DNA of 64,000 nucleotides. It comes from Halocaridina rubra. Taxonomy: Eukaryota; Arthropoda; Malacostraca; Decapoda; Atyidae. Position 1 is the stretch's first letter; every line of letters starts with the position of its first letter. The stretch is taken from positions 1-64,000 of the forward strand of contig JAXCGZ010011625.1 of assembly GCA_037179515.1 (NCBI GenBank), given 5' to 3'. Below, in pieces: positions 46,334 through 56,403 of the stretch. The translations under genes and the position numbers were made by a program. The notes under the pieces were generated by a model. That model was not told the origin of the DNA. It saw nothing but the letters and a program-made list of their open reading frames with translations, and searched no databases.

Positions 46334-46502
46334 GAATTTTGAGTCACTTTTATGGTGAGATTTTGAGATCACTTTTACGTTTGAGTTTGAACTGTGGTGT
46401 TGTGTGGTTCTTTCATTTTTGTTTTCTACTACCGTATTGTAGAGATTTGTTTTTCTGTGTGGTTGTTTTGGCACTTCGTTATTGACTGTTTAGGAAACCA
46501 CC

Positions 46503-49500
46503 ATGGCAACCAGGCAGGCACAGGAAACAAACATGGAAACCATCCAAACATTCGATGAGGAGCGTTACCTAGACACAATGATTGCTAGGGGTGAGAGATA
46601 CGGTCTTTCCCCAGAGAAGAAGCTCTACGAATGGGCTCATGAGAGGATGGTTGAACGCCGAGATAAGCTGGAGGCACAAGCACGTGAGGAGGCACAGGCG
46701 CAAGCAAAACGTGAGGAGGCACAAGCACAACGTGAGGAGGCACAAGCACAACGTGAACATGAGCTTGCGCTTGCTCGGCTTCGAGCGGAAATCCCAGACA
46801 GTGGTCTTTCAACCGGAAATGGGAACCAGCCTCGGGAGAGGCCCTCCCCAATACCAAAGTACGAGGACGACGGCGGGCAACCGCTTGATTCTTACATCCG
46901 CTCTTTCGAAAGTCTTGCGGCAGTTAACGAAGGCACAGAGTTTGAGAAGAGTCGTTGGCTGCTAACCTCCATGCCACCCCGTCTGCTCTCCCTGGTCAGT
47001 GAACTCGACCAAATGCAACTGAGGGACTATGAGAAAGTTAAAAGCACACTCCTGGCCTCACAGTACCTTTCACCAGCTGAGTGTCGTGCTAGGTATCTTT
47101 CTGCTTTCCCATTGAAGGAGGAGAACTGTAGTACCTTTGGCAAACGCAAGGCTCGCCTCTTTAATGATTGGTTACGGGTTGCAAAGTGTCCTCGTGAGAA
47201 GTTGTATGCGTTCTTGATGTTTGATGCAATTGCCAATGAACTTCCTCCAGAGGTTGTTGCATATGTAAGGACTCAGCTTAAGGATGAGATCGACTACGAG
47301 AAAAGTCTAGCTGCTGTGGACGAGTACCTCCAGCACAACCAGCCCGGAGTACGCCTCTGTGATGTTTTGAGGGCAAGGAGGGCCGATTCCAAGGTTCGTC
47401 CTCAGAGTTGTATCTCCCCCGCAGCAAGCCATGATTCTCACCGGAAAGGAGAACATAGGAACGGGAAGCACAAGGGCCCCTCGCAGAACTCACATCGTCC
47501 AGCACATCTTCCTTACACTCCAAAGCCTTATCACGGCAATGCACCCACACTCAAGAAGGATAACTCAGTAAGAACTAAGCCTCAGCAGTTCAGAGGCAAA
47601 GGCCATTACTCTGCTCCTCCTTCCCAGGGTTTTCAGCAAAACTCTAAGAGCCACCACGCTCCCTCACACAGTGGCGGCCCACAAAGCCGTCCAGCCACGC
47701 ACGTGGCCCATGCTGTAGAAATAAGGCCAGAAAGGGCCACTGGGGATAACGCCGAGGAACCTACGTATAAACTTGCCAATGTGGAACTCACCGGATGGGG
47801 TAATCCGCAGGTGATCCCAAAATGTCTAGGAACTATAAATGGTGTGGAAGTTGAGATAGCCCTCGACACAGGGGCCAATGGCATATTTGTTGACGAGAGA
47901 TTCGTCAGGGATGAAGATTATACCGGCGAAGTCGTTCGTGTGCGGGTTGCTGAAGGAACACCCCAAATACGACGCTGCTGTGTCATTAACCTGGATTGCA
48001 AATACTACAAGGGAAAAGCCCCAGCTGTGGCAATGATTGGGCTTATGTACCCTGTCTTGATGGGTCGTGCACTGAACCTAGTTCCTACTTTCCAGGCCGA
48101 CCTCTACCATAAGGACATTTCTCGTTATAACTTCCCTCAGGGGGAGTCACATGAAGCCATTTCAGCAGCGACTCCTGGCATCGATGCCAAGAATATGGAC
48201 GATTCTCCGACTGACTCCGTTGAGTCTGCCGCAGTTAGTAAACGTAATGTGGAACACAGAGAGTTTACCCCTCCTTTACCAGATGATGCACCTCTAGAGC
48301 CATTGAAGTCCCGTCCAGACTTTGCCAAATTGCAGCAAGACTGCCCCAGCCTCAAACGCTGGATGCAGCAGGCCACCGAGGGAAGGACCTTCACGGTGAG
48401 AGGAGGAGGCCAGATCACTTACGTCTTTGAAGATGGAGTACTTCGTAGGCATGTGACTAAAGGTGGCCACACCTTTAAACAGTTGGTGGTGCCCGCTTCG
48501 TTGCGCCGCCAGGCTATGTATGTGGCACACCATTTACCTCTGAGTGGACACAGAGGCAAAGCAAAAACTCGGCATGTCCTTCAGAAGGCTTTTGCATGGC
48601 CAAACATGTACGCCGAGGTAGACAGATATGTAGGTTCCTGCCCTGTCTGTCAATCCACCTCAACGGCACCAGTACCGAAAGTTCCCATGGGGATAACTAA
48701 GCTCTCAATGGAGCCAATTTTAAATGTCGCTGTTGACATACTAGGTCCTATTAATCCAACTTTGTCCACGGGGAAACAATTCCTCCTGGTATATGCTGAC
48801 CTGGCAACAAGGTACCCAGATGCAGTGCCACTGTCTTCTATCACAACTGAAGCAGTCGCTCAAGCCCTATTTGAAATGTGCTCCAGGGTTGGCTTTCCTG
48901 AGCAGGTCACTTCTGACAATGGAAGCCAGTTTACAAGTAGGCACTTTGAGGCTTTCTGTAACCTTTTAGAAATCAAGCACATTCGTACGAGTGTCTATCA
49001 TGCCCAATCAAATGGAGCATGCGAACGCTATAACGGGACATTGAAGCGATGTTTGCGCAAGCTAGTGATAGATATGCCTAGGCAGTGGGACAAGTACGTC
49101 CCTGCTGCACTTTTCTCCTTCAGAGACACGCCCCACGACACTACTGGATACTCGCCTTTCGAGATGATTTATGGTCATAAGGTCAGAGGCCCAGTAGAAT
49201 TCTTGGCAGAATGTTGGGATTCACCTACCATTGAAGATGACGATAGGGACGTTCATGAGTATATTTTGAAGTTTTCGTCTCACCTCAAAAAGGCTTGGAA
49301 AACTGCACAATTAGCCATTAAGGGTCACCAGCAGACTGCCAAGCTCCTCTTTGACAAGCGTGCGCGGCGTCGTGCCCTGACACCCGGAGATCGAGCTCTG
49401 TTACTTCTTCCAACAGATACCCGCAAGCTAATGCTACGCTGGAAAGGACCGTACACTGTGGTACACCGGGTGACCCCTGACAACTATGTGCTAAATGTTG

Positions 49501-51302
49501 ATGGCATTAACCGGAAATACCACATTAACCAGCTGAAGCTTTATTGTGAGGACCCGGAGGCCCACAGGGATCCTGCGCTGGCGCTCCCAGCAACCCCTAT
49601 AGATGCCTCAAGCATCAACAGAACCTCCGAGGCTGCAGCAACACAGGTGCTCCATTATAGCCACCCCTTACTTCCTATATTGGAATACTCCACCCTTGCA
49701 GTGGAGACAGACTTACGGGAGTGGAGTTTTTCTGAAGAAGCCCCTCTGGCTGCAGCCACCGCTCTTGCAATTGAAGACATAAGCTTAGCTTTTGATGATG
49801 GTAAGGATCCTGCCATTCCCACACACCGAAAAGAAAGTGTGAGTAATTGTATTATTAACTCCAGACTGCAACCGAGTCAACGGGAACAGCTGAACAAGCT
49901 ATTTGAGGACTATGAGAACGTCTTCAACGACCTCCCAGGCATTACCACTACCCTTGAGCATCATGTCAGACTGACTGACCCAGAGCCATTTCGGCATTCC
50001 TATGGTCTTCCCCACCAGCTGTCCTTACGGCTGAAGGAAGATCTTGACACTTGGGTCCGCCTCGGAATAGTTGAAAAGAGCATTTCGCCTTGGTGTTCGC
50101 CGTTACTGGCAGTGCGTAAGCGAGATGGCAGTCACAGGTTCTGCCTTGACTGTCGTAAGCTTAACTCCTGTACCATCTTTGATGGAGAGCCCATTGCTGA
50201 CGCCGAGCATATTTTCTCGTTGCTTTCTCAAGCCCGTTACCTGTCCAAGTTGGATTTGGCCAGTGGATTTTGGCAAGTCCCGTTGAGCGAGACTACCAAG
50301 CCTCTTACAGCTTTTTCCACAAGATATGGTCTATACCAGTTCAGGGTCATGCCTTTTGGTATGGTAAATGCCCCTGGCTGCTTCAGCAGACTCATGAGGA
50401 TAGTACTACAAGATCTCGACAATGTTTCATGCTTTATAGACGACATCCTGGTGCATTCTCAGGATTGGTCATCGCACCTCGAGACTCTCCGCAGAGTTCT
50501 CACTCGTCTGAACCAGCATGGACTTCACTTAAAGCCTTCCAAATGTGAGATTGGTTTCACACAATTGCAGTATCTCGGCCACGTGGTTGGAGAAGGAGTT
50601 ATGTCCCCTATACATGACAGGGTACAAGCTATTAAGGATATGGAGAAACCTGCTACTGTCACTCAACTGAGATCATTCCTGGGTAGTGTCGGCTACTACC
50701 AACGGTTCATTCCACACTTTAATACTATCGCTGCCCCTTTGCAGCAACTGACCTCCTCGAAGCAAAGTAAATCCTCCCCTGTCAAATGGACAGATGAAGC
50801 GGAGAGAGCATTTTTCAAGCTCCGAGAAGCATTGGCAGGTGAGCCAGTATTACAACTGGTAAACCCTGATTTTCCATTTATCTTGCAGACCGACGCCTCA
50901 GGCGAAGGCCTGGGTGCCGTGCTCTTGCAAGCCCGATCAGACAACTCAGCAGAAGTAGCTCCAGTGCGATATGCAAGCCGCAGGCTTCGCCCTGCAGAGC
51001 GAAATTACTCCACCGTGGAGAAGGAAGCTCTAGCTGCATATTGGGCCATAAAGAAATTTGAAGTCCATCTGTATGGCCAACATTTTACACTGAGAACCGA
51101 CCACCGACCTCTCCTATATTTACAGACTGCAGACAAGCTAAATCCTCGTCTGAAAAGGTGGGCACTTTACCTGAATCTTTTTAAATTCACTGCCCAACAT
51201 GTTCATGGCAAGGACAATGACCTTGCTGATCTACTAAGTCGACGGTCGTTACCCTCAAATGAGGAAGCTGGTGCTGTTAGCCTAAATTTGGCTAGTCAGT
51301 AA
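46503..51302 (+). CDS. Gag-Pol polyprotein, 1599 aa, integrase before RT
   Basis: One unbroken frame with an optimal start context (ACCACCATGG). Gag: Glu/Ala/Gln/Arg repeats at about 57-90, a capsid-like helical region at about 115-290 (QPLDSYIRSFES ... LAAVDEYLQ), then a basic His/Lys/Arg tail at about 300-410 with no CCHC knuckle. Protease: LDTGANG with Asp455. Integrase: zinc site H676, H683, C713, C716; catalytic D745, D805, E841 (35 residues between the last two); GPY/F motif at 982-984. RT: LDLASGFWQVPL with D1251 and FIDD with D1313/D1314. RNase H: D1464, the EKEALA block at about 1506 and D1533, ending DNDLADLLSRR. Domain sequence is Ty3/gypsy-like, but integrase precedes RT, as in the Gmr1 group. 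All catalytic residues are present, so it may be functional. Gag and Pol share one frame without a shift. Confidence 0.95.
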   Translation: MATRQAQETNMETIQTFDEERYLDTMIARGERYGLSPEKKLYEWAHERMVERRDKLEAQAREEAQAQAKREEAQAQREEAQAQREHELALARLRAEIPDSGLSTGNGNQPRERPSPIPKYEDDGGQPLDSYIRSFESLAAVNEGTEFEKSRWLLTSMPPRLLSLVSELDQMQLRDYEKVKSTLLASQYLSPAECRARYLSAFPLKEENCSTFGKRKARLFNDWLRVAKCPREKLYAFLMFDAIANELPPEVVAYVRTQLKDEIDYEKSLAAVDEYLQHNQPGVRLCDVLRARRADSKVRPQSCISPAASHDSHRKGEHRNGKHKGPSQNSHRPAHLPYTPKPYHGNAPTLKKDNSVRTKPQQFRGKGHYSAPPSQGFQQNSKSHHAPSHSGGPQSRPATHVAHAVEIRPERATGDNAEEPTYKLANVELTGWGNPQVIPKCLGTINGVEVEIALDTGANGIFVDERFVRDEDYTGEVVRVRVAEGTPQIRRCCVINLDCKYYKGKAPAVAMIGLMYPVLMGRALNLVPTFQADLYHKDISRYNFPQGESHEAISAATPGIDAKNMDDSPTDSVESAAVSKRNVEHREFTPPLPDDAPLEPLKSRPDFAKLQQDCPSLKRWMQQATEGRTFTVRGGGQITYVFEDGVLRRHVTKGGHTFKQLVVPASLRRQAMYVAHHLPLSGHRGKAKTRHVLQKAFAWPNMYAEVDRYVGSCPVCQSTSTAPVPKVPMGITKLSMEPILNVAVDILGPINPTLSTGKQFLLVYADLATRYPDAVPLSSITTEAVAQALFEMCSRVGFPEQVTSDNGSQFTSRHFEAFCNLLEIKHIRTSVYHAQSNGACERYNGTLKRCLRKLVIDMPRQWDKYVPAALFSFRDTPHDTTGYSPFEMIYGHKVRGPVEFLAECWDSPTIEDDDRDVHEYILKFSSHLKKAWKTAQLAIKGHQQTAKLLFDKRARRRALTPGDRALLLLPTDTRKLMLRWKGPYTVVHRVTPDNYVLNVDGINRKYHINQLKLYCEDPEAHRDPALALPATPIDASSINRTSEAAATQVLHYSHPLLPILEYSTLAVETDLREWSFSEEAPLAAATALAIEDISLAFDDGKDPAIPTHRKESVSNCIINSRLQPSQREQLNKLFEDYENVFNDLPGITTTLEHHVRLTDPEPFRHSYGLPHQLSLRLKEDLDTWVRLGIVEKSISPWCSPLLAVRKRDGSHRFCLDCRKLNSCTIFDGEPIADAEHIFSLLSQARYLSKLDLASGFWQVPLSETTKPLTAFSTRYGLYQFRVMPFGMVNAPGCFSRLMRIVLQDLDNVSCFIDDILVHSQDWSSHLETLRRVLTRLNQHGLHLKPSKCEIGFTQLQYLGHVVGEGVMSPIHDRVQAIKDMEKPATVTQLRSFLGSVGYYQRFIPHFNTIAAPLQQLTSSKQSKSSPVKWTDEAERAFFKLREALAGEPVLQLVNPDFPFILQTDASGEGLGAVLLQARSDNSAEVAPVRYASRRLRPAERNYSTVEKEALAAYWAIKKFEVHLYGQHFTLRTDHRPLLYLQTADKLNPRLKRWALYLNLFKFTAQHVHGKDNDLADLLSRRSLPSNEEAGAVSLNLASQ

Positions 51303-51940
51303 AGATTACTTCTCTAATGTGTTGTTTATTTTTATGTTTATCTTTTATGTCTTTAATACTGTACTGTACTTGTTTACTTTAGCGTACAAACGTTATTCCT
51401 AATGGGAAAACGAAAAAGGTGAAGAATAATTTTTTGATCGTAGTTTTATGTTTCCCTTTGTGGGACTTTGAAAGCCAGAACTTGGCAGAAACATTTTAGT
51501 TTAGTGTTGAATAGCTGAAACTGTTTTAAATCCAGTCGCCAATGTTAGTGACGACGTGGTTCAAATGTTTAATTTGCGTATACTGTATTTTATTTTGTAT
51601 ATTATATTATTGCCTTCTTGCATGTGAAGCATTCATAAACTTAAATATTGATATTTACTGATATCTAATTGTGATTTAATTGTCTTGAAATTTGAATTTG
51701 ATCACATTTCTTTTATGTTTTGCATGTCATTTAATGTTTTGTTTACAAGACTTGTTTACTTTTACTAATAGTATGATATGTTCCAGTGGTGGATCCCATT
51801 CTTATTATTCATTTGTCCTTTTCCATGAGAAGGATATCTCATCCCTCATAATAACACTGAAGTCACCGTAACTTCCTCTGTTCTTTTTTCGCCTTCTGTA
51901 GTAGAATTTTGCTAAATCAATATTCTCTAGAAAGGGCCTT
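51303..51940 (+). other. 3' untranslated region of the LTR element
   Basis: 638 bp with no env-like or other ORF. A purine-rich AGAAAGGGCCTT (51929-51940) directly before the 3' LTR is the likely polypurine tract. Confidence 0.7.
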
Positions 51941-53961
51941 TGTGACAGAGTGTTTCGCTCAATGTCAACAGAGGCTGTTAGATGCTTTATTAATTAAATT
52001 AGTAACATAACTGTTATTTTCTAACTAAAAAAATTAAAATAATTCCCTTTAATATAACTGTTATTTTCTAACTAAAAAAATTAATTCCCACTTCTTGACT
52101 TTCGCAGATTATGATTATTTGCAATTTGTATTTTTGCTTATAGCTAATTTTAAATAGCTTAGTTACTCTTCCTGTACGTGTAGAAGTATAGCCCCAATAT
52201 AAAGGCTGCCCCTATTTTTCTGCCTGCTCAGGGCCAAGAAAATTAAGAGAAGAAGAACCAGTAACCTAACTTTTCATTAGTATTCTCGTTTTATTTTATT
52301 TGCTTCCACTTGTTGCACCTAAAAATACTGTCTCTCCCTTGCATCTCTGCTATAATTGCCTGCCAGGGACCACCACTAAAATAATCCTTAAAATGAAATC
52401 AGAGCCAATTACTGCTCTAGGAATGTCTCCTACAGATGACGTCACGAAGCACCACGAGGAGACGCTCTCTTTTGGCGCCGAGACTGCCCAGAGGCAACAT
52501 CTCGCCTGGGTGGTCTAAGTTTATTTAAAATCATTTTACGTGGCATCTTCACAGGAATTCATCTAGCACAACAAGGAATTCATCTAGCACAACAAGGTGA
52601 GGGATAGTGTATGGTAAAGCTCGTGGGTCAAGCAAATTGGTTTATTTTCGAGAATTAGTTACATTCGTTACTGGATAAATCTTATGGATTTCTATTCTCA
52701 GATTCCATTCCCAGTCACACGAAATTTTGTAGATTACCACACTGGAATCTCACATGCCAAAGTTAATTCCTTAACCTGTAAATTACAGCTGGTATATATT
52801 GCTGAGAAGTTTCTTTTCACTGAATGTGATAAACGAAAATCTCATCCTCTGAAGACTAAGTTATGAGCCCGTAAAAATCTATCTCTCTTCCTAATAAATT
52901 CTAATTTCATTTCACCCCTTTCTATCATCGTAAATAAAGTGTCTTTTACTTCAAAAACTCGTCAATAAAGCTATTTGCCAAAAAGCCAAATTGCAAATAT
53001 TCAAAAGGTAATTTTTCCCAGTTGGCTATGCAAATATTTCTTGTTAACCACATTTTAATGAATGCATACCGTATTTATCTTGCTAATTCTTCATATGTTG
53101 GGGATAAAGTGTTTTGAGTTATAAGTTGCAAATACCTCAAAAGGTGGTTTTGCACCCTTTTTTTATTGCAAAGTTCTTGATAACTAAGAGTGAATGAATA
53201 CTGTATTTATCTCGTAGATTCTTCCTTTACCCTAAATAGAGTGTTTTACCATATTAATTTCATATCCGGAATAAGCATTGCAACTTTTGTGGTTGCCCAC
53301 AATTTAAGGAATACATACAGTACTGTATTTGTCTTGCTTATTCTTCATTTATTGTGAATATATTATTTTCTTTAAAACCAGTAAAGAATTAATGTTTTGT
53401 ATGCTATTATGGTAGCATAAATATTTCTGGTTAGCTGTGAATAACCTATATATATTCATAAATATTTCTGGTTAGCTGTGAATAACCTATATATATTCAT
53501 CCAGTAGAATGACATTGGAAACTCATTATATGTGTGCTCATGCTTTCAGTTTCCCATTATAAACTGTGTCATTTCTGTTTCTGAAATTGCAGTGTCCTGT
53601 ATTCTACTCTGCCTGTGTGACAGAGGTAATCATCGAGTTGAGGCCAAAGTCTTGGCATACGTCCGTGGTGCCGGGAAACGAACTCATACTCACCTCCTCC
53701 GGGATTCGAGGCAGCATTTCATAAAGTTTAATTTGAGAAATTTAATTCAATTCTTTTAATGTCATTGCATTTCCAAAATTAAAAGAAAGTTGAATTCTGA
53801 GTTTCATTTAACCGACTAATGGTATTGAAGATAGGGTGTGCAAGTACAAATATCTGTCCTGTCTGTTTGTGAGCTCTTAACCGAGCTCGGTACTTTGAGT
53901 CCCCTTAGTAAAACAGAATCTTAACACTCTAGCATCATCATTTAAAATTAAAACCCCCACA
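51941..53961 (+). repeat. 3' LTR (2021 bp)
   Basis: Same length and, apart from one substitution seen at about 53248, the same sequence as the 5' LTR. It is followed by the GTAAT duplication and the rest of LINE copy E. Confidence 0.95.
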
Positions 53962-54720
53962 GTAATCTCCTTTCGAATAGTTCCTCCTCATGTCCTCAGT
54001 GCCTCTACTCTCAGGAAGAATATCTTCAATGATATACTCCATCAACAACACACAGTGGTCACTCTTTCCAATTGGTGGTTCATACTCAATTTTTTCAATA
54101 TCCAACACATTATCTGTGAACACTAGATCAAGTAGTGATGGCTCATCCCCACCTCTGGCCCTTGTTGGTTCCATTACATGTTGGTGTAGGAAATTCCCTT
54201 GTACGCAATCTAGGAATCTTGCCCCGAATGAGTCCTCACCACTGTGTGGGTCAAGATTTATCCAATCTATCTCTTTATGATTAAAGTCTCCCATAATCAA
54301 AATCCTACATTTTTTTCCCGTGCCATGTTAACAACTGAGTTTATGACTTCAATAGTACCTATATGACTTTCCTCATAAACTTCAAGCCTATTTTGGTTCC
54401 TTGGTGGGTTGTATACAACAGTTATTATAATGCTCTCTGACCCAGTATTTATACGAGCAACAAGAAATTCCTTGAACTCACTTTCTATAGCCAAGTTTAT
54501 TTCTTCAACTTGAATCCTTTCACTTATGAGCAGTGCTATCCCTCCACCAGTCCTCTCAGATCTTTCAACCCTTAGTATTCTGAAGCCCTTAGGAAAAACT
54601 GTGACACTGTTTATGTCCTCACTCAACTTAGTCTCTGTAATTGCTACTATATCTGCCTTACCGTTGTGAATCCTATCTTTTAATTCTACTGCCTTACCAG
54701 CTAATCCGTCAGCATTTGTG
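53962..54720 (-). mobile_element. CR1-like LINE copy E, 5' part
   Basis: Endonuclease half of copy E: KLSEDINSVTVFPKGF ... VVNMAREKNVGF (54297-54626), then a frame change at a seven-A run, then IMGDFNHKEIDWIN ... MRRNYSKGDY. The 5' end (ACACAAATGCTGACGG in reverse complement) joins the tail of copy F. Confidence 0.9.
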
Positions 54721-56403
54721 TGATTACCTAATTGTGGTTACCTAATTGTGTTTACGGGAGAGAGCCCAAAGCTCGTATCTTCCCGTCTCCTCATCGGTTC
54801 CATTTTATACTTAGTGATACTTATCATACCTGTCCTTAAAACTATGGATTGAGATAGCATTAACTACCTCCTCGCTTAGCGAATTCCAATTATCAACTAC
54901 TCTTACACTGAAAAAGTATTTCCTTACATCCTGCAAAGAACTTTTCTTACGAAGCTTCAAACTATGACCTCTAATTCTAGAGCCAGCCATATCAAAATAT
55001 CGATCCCTATCCACTCTATCATAACCATGAAGGAATTTAAAGACTGTCACCATATCCCCCCTCACTCTTCTAGCTTCGAGTGATGGCAAGTCTAATTCCC
55101 TCAGCCTCTCATCATAACTGAGATTGCATATTTCTGGCACCAGTTTCGTGGCATGTCTTTGAACTTTTTCAAGCTTAGCTATGTGCTTTTTCAAGTGCAG
55201 ATTCCAAAAGGGGGCTGCATATTCGAGTTTTGGCCTCACATAGGTTACATAAATATTTCTGAACATTTCCTTGTCCATGTGCCTGAAGGCTACCCTTACA
55301 TTTGATAAGAATGCATATGCTGCCCTTACTGTGCCATTTATATGTATTTCTGGAGACAAATCTGCCAGTATGTTTACTCCTAGATCTCTCTCATTTTCTG
55401 TCTCTTGAAGTTGTACTCCAGCCACCGAGTAGTCAAGCTTGGGCCTTCTTGCACTTGTACCCATTCTCATTACCTTACATTTTGAAGTATTGAATTTCAT
55501 TAACCACTTTTCTGACCACTCATGCAGATTATTTAGATCCTCCTGAAGTTCTCTACCATTGTTCTCGTTTTTTACTTTCTTCACAATGTTTGCATCATCT
55601 GCAAACATATGCATGAATGAATTTACAGACTCTGGTAGGTCATTTACATATACAAGGAACAAAAGTGGCCCTAAAACTGAACCCTGTGGAACTCCACTAC
55701 TAACTCTTCTCCATTCAGACACTGAGTGTCTTACTCTAACCCTCTGTTCCCTTCCTTCTAAGTAAGTTTTTATCTATTCCAAAACATTTCCACCTATTCT
55801 AGCCATTGATTGCAGCTTCCTAATAAGTCTCCCATGTGGAACAGTGTCAAACGCTTTCTGGAAGTCTAGGAATATGCAATCTGCCCAGCCCTCTCTTTCC
55901 TGTAAGATTTGGCTTACCTCATCATAAAATTCTATTAAGTTTGTTACTGTTGATCTACCTTCTCTGAAGCCATGTTGCCTCACTGACAAAAAGTTGAAGG
56001 ATTCCAAGTGAAGAGAGATATGTTTCCTTAGTAGTTTCTCCATAACTTTGCAAACTATGCTGGTCAAGGAAACTGGTCTATAGTTTAGAGCCGTATCCCT
56101 CCTTCCCTTTTTGAAGATAGGTATCACATTTGCTTGTTTCCAGCATCTTGGAATCTCCCCCGACTCCAGTGACTCCTTAAATATGATACTTAGTGCCACT
56201 GATATTGTGTTTGCGCATTTTTAAGCACATGAGGGGATATGTCATCAGGACCTGTAGCTTTATGAACATCTAAATCCATCAGCGCTTTGCATACCTCTGT
56301 GGCTGTAAGGTTGATGTTCTCTAATACTGGCCCTTTAGCTTCTGTCACTGCAATCTGAGGGGGTGGGGTATTTTCTACTGTAAATACTGACTGAAACTCC
56401 TTG
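54721..56403 (-). mobile_element. CR1-like LINE copy F
   Basis: ORF2 pieces 54811-55722 (box 4 to the natural C-terminus FKDRYDKYH), 55774-56199 and 56190-56400. A TAG near 55773 (IE-stop where IKTYLEG begins) and a shift near 56217 break it. FADDANIVKK is at box 5. The 5' end is cut at KEFQSVFTVEN and fused to the truncated 3' end of copy G, with no tail between them. Confidence 0.9.

Larger units (their letters stand above)
43025..53961 (+). mobile_element. Intact Gmr1-like Ty3/gypsy retrotransposon
   Basis: A 10,937-bp element. The two 2021-bp direct LTRs (43025-45045, 51941-53961) begin TGTGACAGAG and end CCCCCACA. GTAAT is duplicated at 43020-43024 and 53962-53966, inside LINE copy E, whose uninterrupted sequence (GATGTAATCTCC at about 58180) confirms the empty site. 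The LTRs differ at one position in my reading (G at about 44332, A at about 53248), so insertion is very recent. There is a primer-binding site, a 1.4-kb leader with tandem repeats and one 1599-codon ORF. Pol order is protease, integrase, RT, RNase H, unlike ordinary gypsy. No env-like ORF is seen in the 638 bp before the 3' LTR. Confidence 0.95.

Noticed and set aside
46585..50944. Minus-strand frames of 60-90 codons across the Gag-Pol gene
   Set aside because: Antisense shadows of the 1599-codon frame with no recognisable domain.
51303..51940. Possible env gene of the LTR element
   Set aside because: No ORF of useful length and no signal peptide or membrane segment before the 3' LTR.
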